Part shown: in pieces, positions 24,067 through 26,400 of the stretch
How the letters are laid out: every line of letters starts with the position of its first letter
Numbering within the stretch: the stretch's first letter is position 1
Assembly (NCBI GenBank): GCA_903854645.1
Contig: CAINWY010000043.1
Coordinates: 1-26,400 of the forward strand
Origin: an uncultured bacterium
Lineage (GTDB): Bacteria > Patescibacteriota > Minisyncoccia > Phycocordibacterales > UBA9973
Reading direction: 5' to 3'
Length of the DNA stretch: 26,400 bases
Program-made: the position numbers and the translations under genes
The notes under the pieces: generated by a model
Database searches by the model: none
Told to the model about the DNA's origin: nothing
Seen by the model: the letters and a program-made list of their open reading frames with translations, nothing else

Positions 24067-25407
24067 ATGGTAAAAAAACTTAAACAAAAAGCAAAAAAAG
24101 TTATTAAAAAATTACCCAAGAAGGTAATCAAAAAAGTAGCGAAAAAAAGTAAAACAAAGAAAGCTTCAAAGGTTAAAAAAGTTGTAAAAAAAGTTGCAAA
24201 GAAAATTGTAAAAAAGATAAGTAAAAAAATAGCAAAAAAAGTAATTAAAAAAGTTAAAACCAAAAAGAAGGCAATAGAGAATAAGCCTAAGATTAAGCAC
24301 GTTTCAGCGTCAAAACAAGAACAATTAAATAAAAAACATCAGGACCAAGAAGGGAAGTCACTTTTAATGATAGAAAAGGGAAAGAAACGTGGATTCGTAA
24401 CTTACGATGAAATTATTAAAGAATTTCCAGATATAGAAAACAATATTGTATTTTTGGACGATTTGTATGAGCGTTTTTCTGTGGCAGGAATCGATGTTCT
24501 TGAAGGGGGTAATTTGCTTGATATAACTGGGGATGTGGAAAAGCTGGCATTAAAATATAGTAAAGATGCAAAAACATACGACTCTATTCAAATGTATTTG
24601 AAGGAAATTGGACAGTATCCATTGATTGCAGCAAATGAGGAAAGAGATTTGGCAAAAAGAATAGAGAAAGGAGACATAGAAGCCAAGAACTTGCTCGCTC
24701 GTGCAAACCTACGTTTGGTTGTATCTATTGCAAAGAAGTATGTTGGTAGAAGTTCCGACCTTACGCTTCTAGATTTGATTCAAGAAGGGAACCTAGGCTT
24801 ATTTAAAGCTGTTGAGAAGTTTGATTGGACAAAGGGTTATAAATTCTCAACTTATGCGACATGGTGGATTAGACAGTCAATAACACGTGCTCTAGCCGAT
24901 CAGTCAAGAACGATTAGAATACCAGTTCATATGGTGGAAACTATTTCTAAATATAAACAAGTCGTACGTCGCTTATCTCAAGATTTGGGGCGTGAACCTC
25001 TAGTTGAAGAGATAGCAATGGAAATGAATCTAGAAGTTGAGAAGATTCACGTGATAGAACAAATAAATCAAGAAACTGTTTCTTTGGAGCAACCAATAGG
25101 GGATGACGATGACAAATCAACACGCGGTGAGTTTATTCCAGATGACAAGATTCTTCGCCCAGATCAAGATGCTTCACGTAGAATTCTATCGGACCAAATA
25201 AAGGAAGTTTTAGATACTCTATCTCCAAAGGAGAGAAAGATACTAGAGCTACGCTATGGTCTAACTGATGGGGTACAGCATACTCTGGAGGAAGTAGGAC
25301 AAGACTTTGGGGTCACTCGTGAGCGAATCAGACAGATTGAAGCCAAGGTTCACGAAAAGCTACGTAATAATGAAAAGATAGCTAGACTTAAAAATTACTT
25401 CGATTAA
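24067..25407 (+). CDS. rpoD: Primary sigma factor (sigma-70/RpoD) with lysine-rich N-terminal tail
   Basis: This 446-residue primary sigma factor directs the polymerase to -10/-35 promoters. From about residue 95 it follows the family: a region 1.1-like segment (RGFVTYDEIIKEFPDIENN), region 1.2 (DSIQMYLKEIGQYPLI), region 2 (NLRLVVSIAKKYVGR, LDLIQEGNLGLFKAVEKFDW, GYKFSTYATWWIRQSITRAL), region 3 and region 4 (LDTLSPKERKILELRYGL, GVTRERIRQIEAK). The first ~85 residues are very unusual: 36 of the first 70 are Lys, in a loosely periodic K-K-V/I/A pattern resembling basic histone H1-like tails. It begins 4 nt after dnaG and ends with a strong terminator. Confidence 0.97.
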   Translation: MVKKLKQKAKKVIKKLPKKVIKKVAKKSKTKKASKVKKVVKKVAKKIVKKISKKIAKKVIKKVKTKKKAIENKPKIKHVSASKQEQLNKKHQDQEGKSLLMIEKGKKRGFVTYDEIIKEFPDIENNIVFLDDLYERFSVAGIDVLEGGNLLDITGDVEKLALKYSKDAKTYDSIQMYLKEIGQYPLIAANEERDLAKRIEKGDIEAKNLLARANLRLVVSIAKKYVGRSSDLTLLDLIQEGNLGLFKAVEKFDWTKGYKFSTYATWWIRQSITRALADQSRTIRIPVHMVETISKYKQVVRRLSQDLGREPLVEEIAMEMNLEVEKIHVIEQINQETVSLEQPIGDDDDKSTRGEFIPDDKILRPDQDASRRILSDQIKEVLDTLSPKERKILELRYGLTDGVQHTLEEVGQDFGVTRERIRQIEAKVHEKLRNNEKIARLKNYFD

Positions 25408-25411
25408 GTTT

Positions 25412-25447
25412 AATAAAAATGACCAGCGGAAGCTGGTCATTTTTATT
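25412..25447 (+). terminator. Rho-independent terminator after rpoD
   Basis: Perfect 16-bp stem AATAAAAATGACCAGC / GCTGGTCATTTTTATT with GGAA tetraloop. It closes the rpoB-rpoC-dnaG-rpoD block and could also serve the convergent minus-strand gene. Confidence 0.93.
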
Positions 25448-25493
25448 GTATTTACTTGTGAATTAATAATTGGTAATTATTAATTAGTAATTA

Positions 25494-26222
25494 TTACAAA
25501 TTGCTTGTTGTAGGAGCTGGTGCTGGAGTTGGATTGATAAGAGCAAATAATAAATCAGTATATTTCCAGAATGCATCATTACCCTTTAATTTAGCGACAC
25601 ACTCAGCTGCGACAATTTTATCTAATGAACCTGCATGTATTGGCCAATGACGATATATCCAAGCAATTCCACCATTTGATCCATCTACTACTTGTTTAAT
25701 ATCAGGTTGGAATTTTCCACAATAAGGACATTCATAATCTGAATATTCTATAATTACAATTGGTGCCTCTGCATTACCATAAACATGGTCTCCTTCTTCT
25801 TTCAAGACTACTTCACCCTTGTAAGATGTTTTTACTTTTCCAGCTGTTACTTCTGCTATGATTGCTGATACTTGTTCTACTGGTAAAGCTCCACGAATTT
25901 CGGCTTTTGAACCATTTTTACCTATGACAATTGCATATGGAGTACCTCTTTCTTCTGGCTTCAATGCCTTCATAGCACTTTCTACACTTGCTGCTATTTT
26001 TGTTTGCAAAGCAGATTTATCTGTTCCTTGTACACAAGCATCAAAATCTGCCTTTTTTATGCCTACTTGTTCTGACAAAGTTTTATCCTTACTTACCTCT
26101 GTTTTGCTTTTACCGGCGCCACTTCCACCACCATTAGTTATTAAAATAGCTAACATCACAACAAATCCTGCAACTATTATAGCTGTAGGTGTATTAATAC
26201 TTAATTTTTTATCATTTTCCAT
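25494..26222 (-). CDS. Membrane-anchored DsbA-like thioredoxin-fold protein with permuted domain order
   Basis: This 242-residue protein probably catalyses thiol-disulfide exchange outside the membrane. Residues 11-29 are one transmembrane anchor. Next comes what is normally the C-terminal half of a DsbA/Com1-like domain: the helix VGIKKADFDACV (53-64), GTPYAIVIGKNG with the cis-Pro95, and GALPVEQVSAII (111-122). Only then comes the normal N-terminal half: GNAEAPIVIIEYSDYECPYCGKF with the CPYC redox site at 165-168, WIYRHWP, and NDAFWKYTDLLFA. It ends in a Pro/Ala/Thr tail. All core elements are present but in swapped order. ATG 26222 is chosen over an upstream TTG-type start at 26264 because a perfect extended -10 ends 6 nt before it. 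Confidence 0.88.
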   Translation of the reverse strand: MENDKKLSINTPTAIIVAGFVVMLAILITNGGGSGAGKSKTEVSKDKTLSEQVGIKKADFDACVQGTDKSALQTKIAASVESAMKALKPEERGTPYAIVIGKNGSKAEIRGALPVEQVSAIIAEVTAGKVKTSYKGEVVLKEEGDHVYGNAEAPIVIIEYSDYECPYCGKFQPDIKQVVDGSNGGIAWIYRHWPIHAGSLDKIVAAECVAKLKGNDAFWKYTDLLFALINPTPAPAPTTSNL

Positions 26223-26228
26223 GAGGTT

Positions 26229-26258
26229 ATTATAACAGTAAACGAGGAGCAGATGCAA
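26229..26258 (-). promoter_or_regulatory. Promoter of the DsbA-like gene (leaderless)
   Basis: On the minus strand, TTGCAT (26258-26253), an 18-nt spacer ending TGT and a perfect TATAAT (26234-26229) lie 6 nt before the ATG. Most of the promoter lies inside the first copy of the 85-bp repeat. Confidence 0.7.
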
Positions 26259-26400
26259 ATGCAATTACAATTTTATTTGCATAATGTCCGAGAGCCACTG
26301 TTATATGGTAATCCATATAACAGTAAACGAGGAGCAGATGCAAATGCAATTACAATTTTATTTGCATAATGTCCGAGAGCCACTGTTATATGGTAATCCA
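26231..26400. repeat. Tandem direct repeat, two 85-bp units at the window end
   Basis: Two identical 85-bp units lie head to tail (26231-26315 and 26316-26400). Each unit contains nested inverted repeats: TATAACAGT at one end against ACTGTTATA near the other, and ATGCAAAT against ATTTGCAT in the middle. At the junction, ACTGTTATATGG-TAAT-CCATATAACAGT forms a perfect 12-bp hairpin. No protein-coding potential is visible. The second copy ends exactly at the window edge, so the array may continue, or this may be a contig-end artefact. Confidence 0.9.

Noticed and set aside
24000..24263. Minus-strand frame rich in Phe, Thr and Ile opposite the sigma-factor tail
   Set aside because: It is the antisense reading of the lysine-codon tract and looks like a membrane protein only for that reason.
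1..26400. Reassigned TGA (code 25) as in some CPR phyla
   Set aside because: All conserved genes are complete under the standard bacterial code and none needs an in-frame TGA.

Overview
The window is a gene-dense, AT-rich bacterial chromosome segment made almost entirely of core housekeeping genes. Gene content, small protein sizes and AT bias point to a Patescibacteria/CPR genome, most likely a Parcubacteria-type lineage. Supporting traits are a short SMC without a recognisable hinge, a NusB-Nudix fusion, a ThrRS without a TGS domain, near absence of Shine-Dalgarno sequences, and no TGA stop codon in any of the 23 genes. The lineage is inferred from protein recognition, not from a database search.

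Layout. 1-473: 3' end of gyrB, with a strong terminator. 606-851: a small helical protein of unknown function with its own terminator. 886-1533: a PaaX-like (winged helix plus Cas2-like domain) gene bracketed by two copies of a ~32-34 bp palindrome. 1637-2074: a Nudix hydrolase. 2111-4160 (minus): an all-alpha NTP-pyrophosphatase-like gene and thrS. 4301-4825: a second Nudix-like gene. 4915-9108 (plus): rpmF, nusB-Nudix, rnc, smc. 9126-12814 (minus): rnr, a NodB-type polysaccharide deacetylase and a VanY-type D,D-carboxypeptidase. 12894-14536 (plus): rpsP, a KhpA-like KH protein and trmD, with a large structured intergenic element before trmD. 14665-15147: an unrecognised protein, the only gene here with a consensus Shine-Dalgarno. 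15410-25407 (plus): rpoB, rpoC, dnaG, rpoD. 25494-26222 (minus): a membrane-anchored DsbA-like protein whose domain halves are in swapped order. 26231-26400: an 85 bp unit repeated twice in tandem up to the window end.

How the genes fit together. The right half concentrates the transcription and replication-priming machinery (beta, beta', primase, primary sigma). The centre holds RNA maturation and decay (RNase III, RNase R, NusB, TrmD, KhpA), ribosomal proteins (L32, S16) and chromosome organisation (SMC, GyrB). Cell-wall and envelope functions are a D,D-carboxypeptidase, a deacetylase and the DsbA-like protein. Four small nucleotide-hydrolase-type domains lie in the first 6 kb.

The most notable signals are the apparently circularly permuted DsbA, the palindrome-flanked Cas2-like/PaaX gene, an extended -10 box exactly 6 nt upstream of several start codons (suggesting leaderless mRNAs), the hinge-less SMC, the long folded element at 13708-13830 and the terminal tandem repeat. 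I saw no tRNA, rRNA, CRISPR array, transposase or prophage gene. No gene-free stretch exceeds 300 bp.
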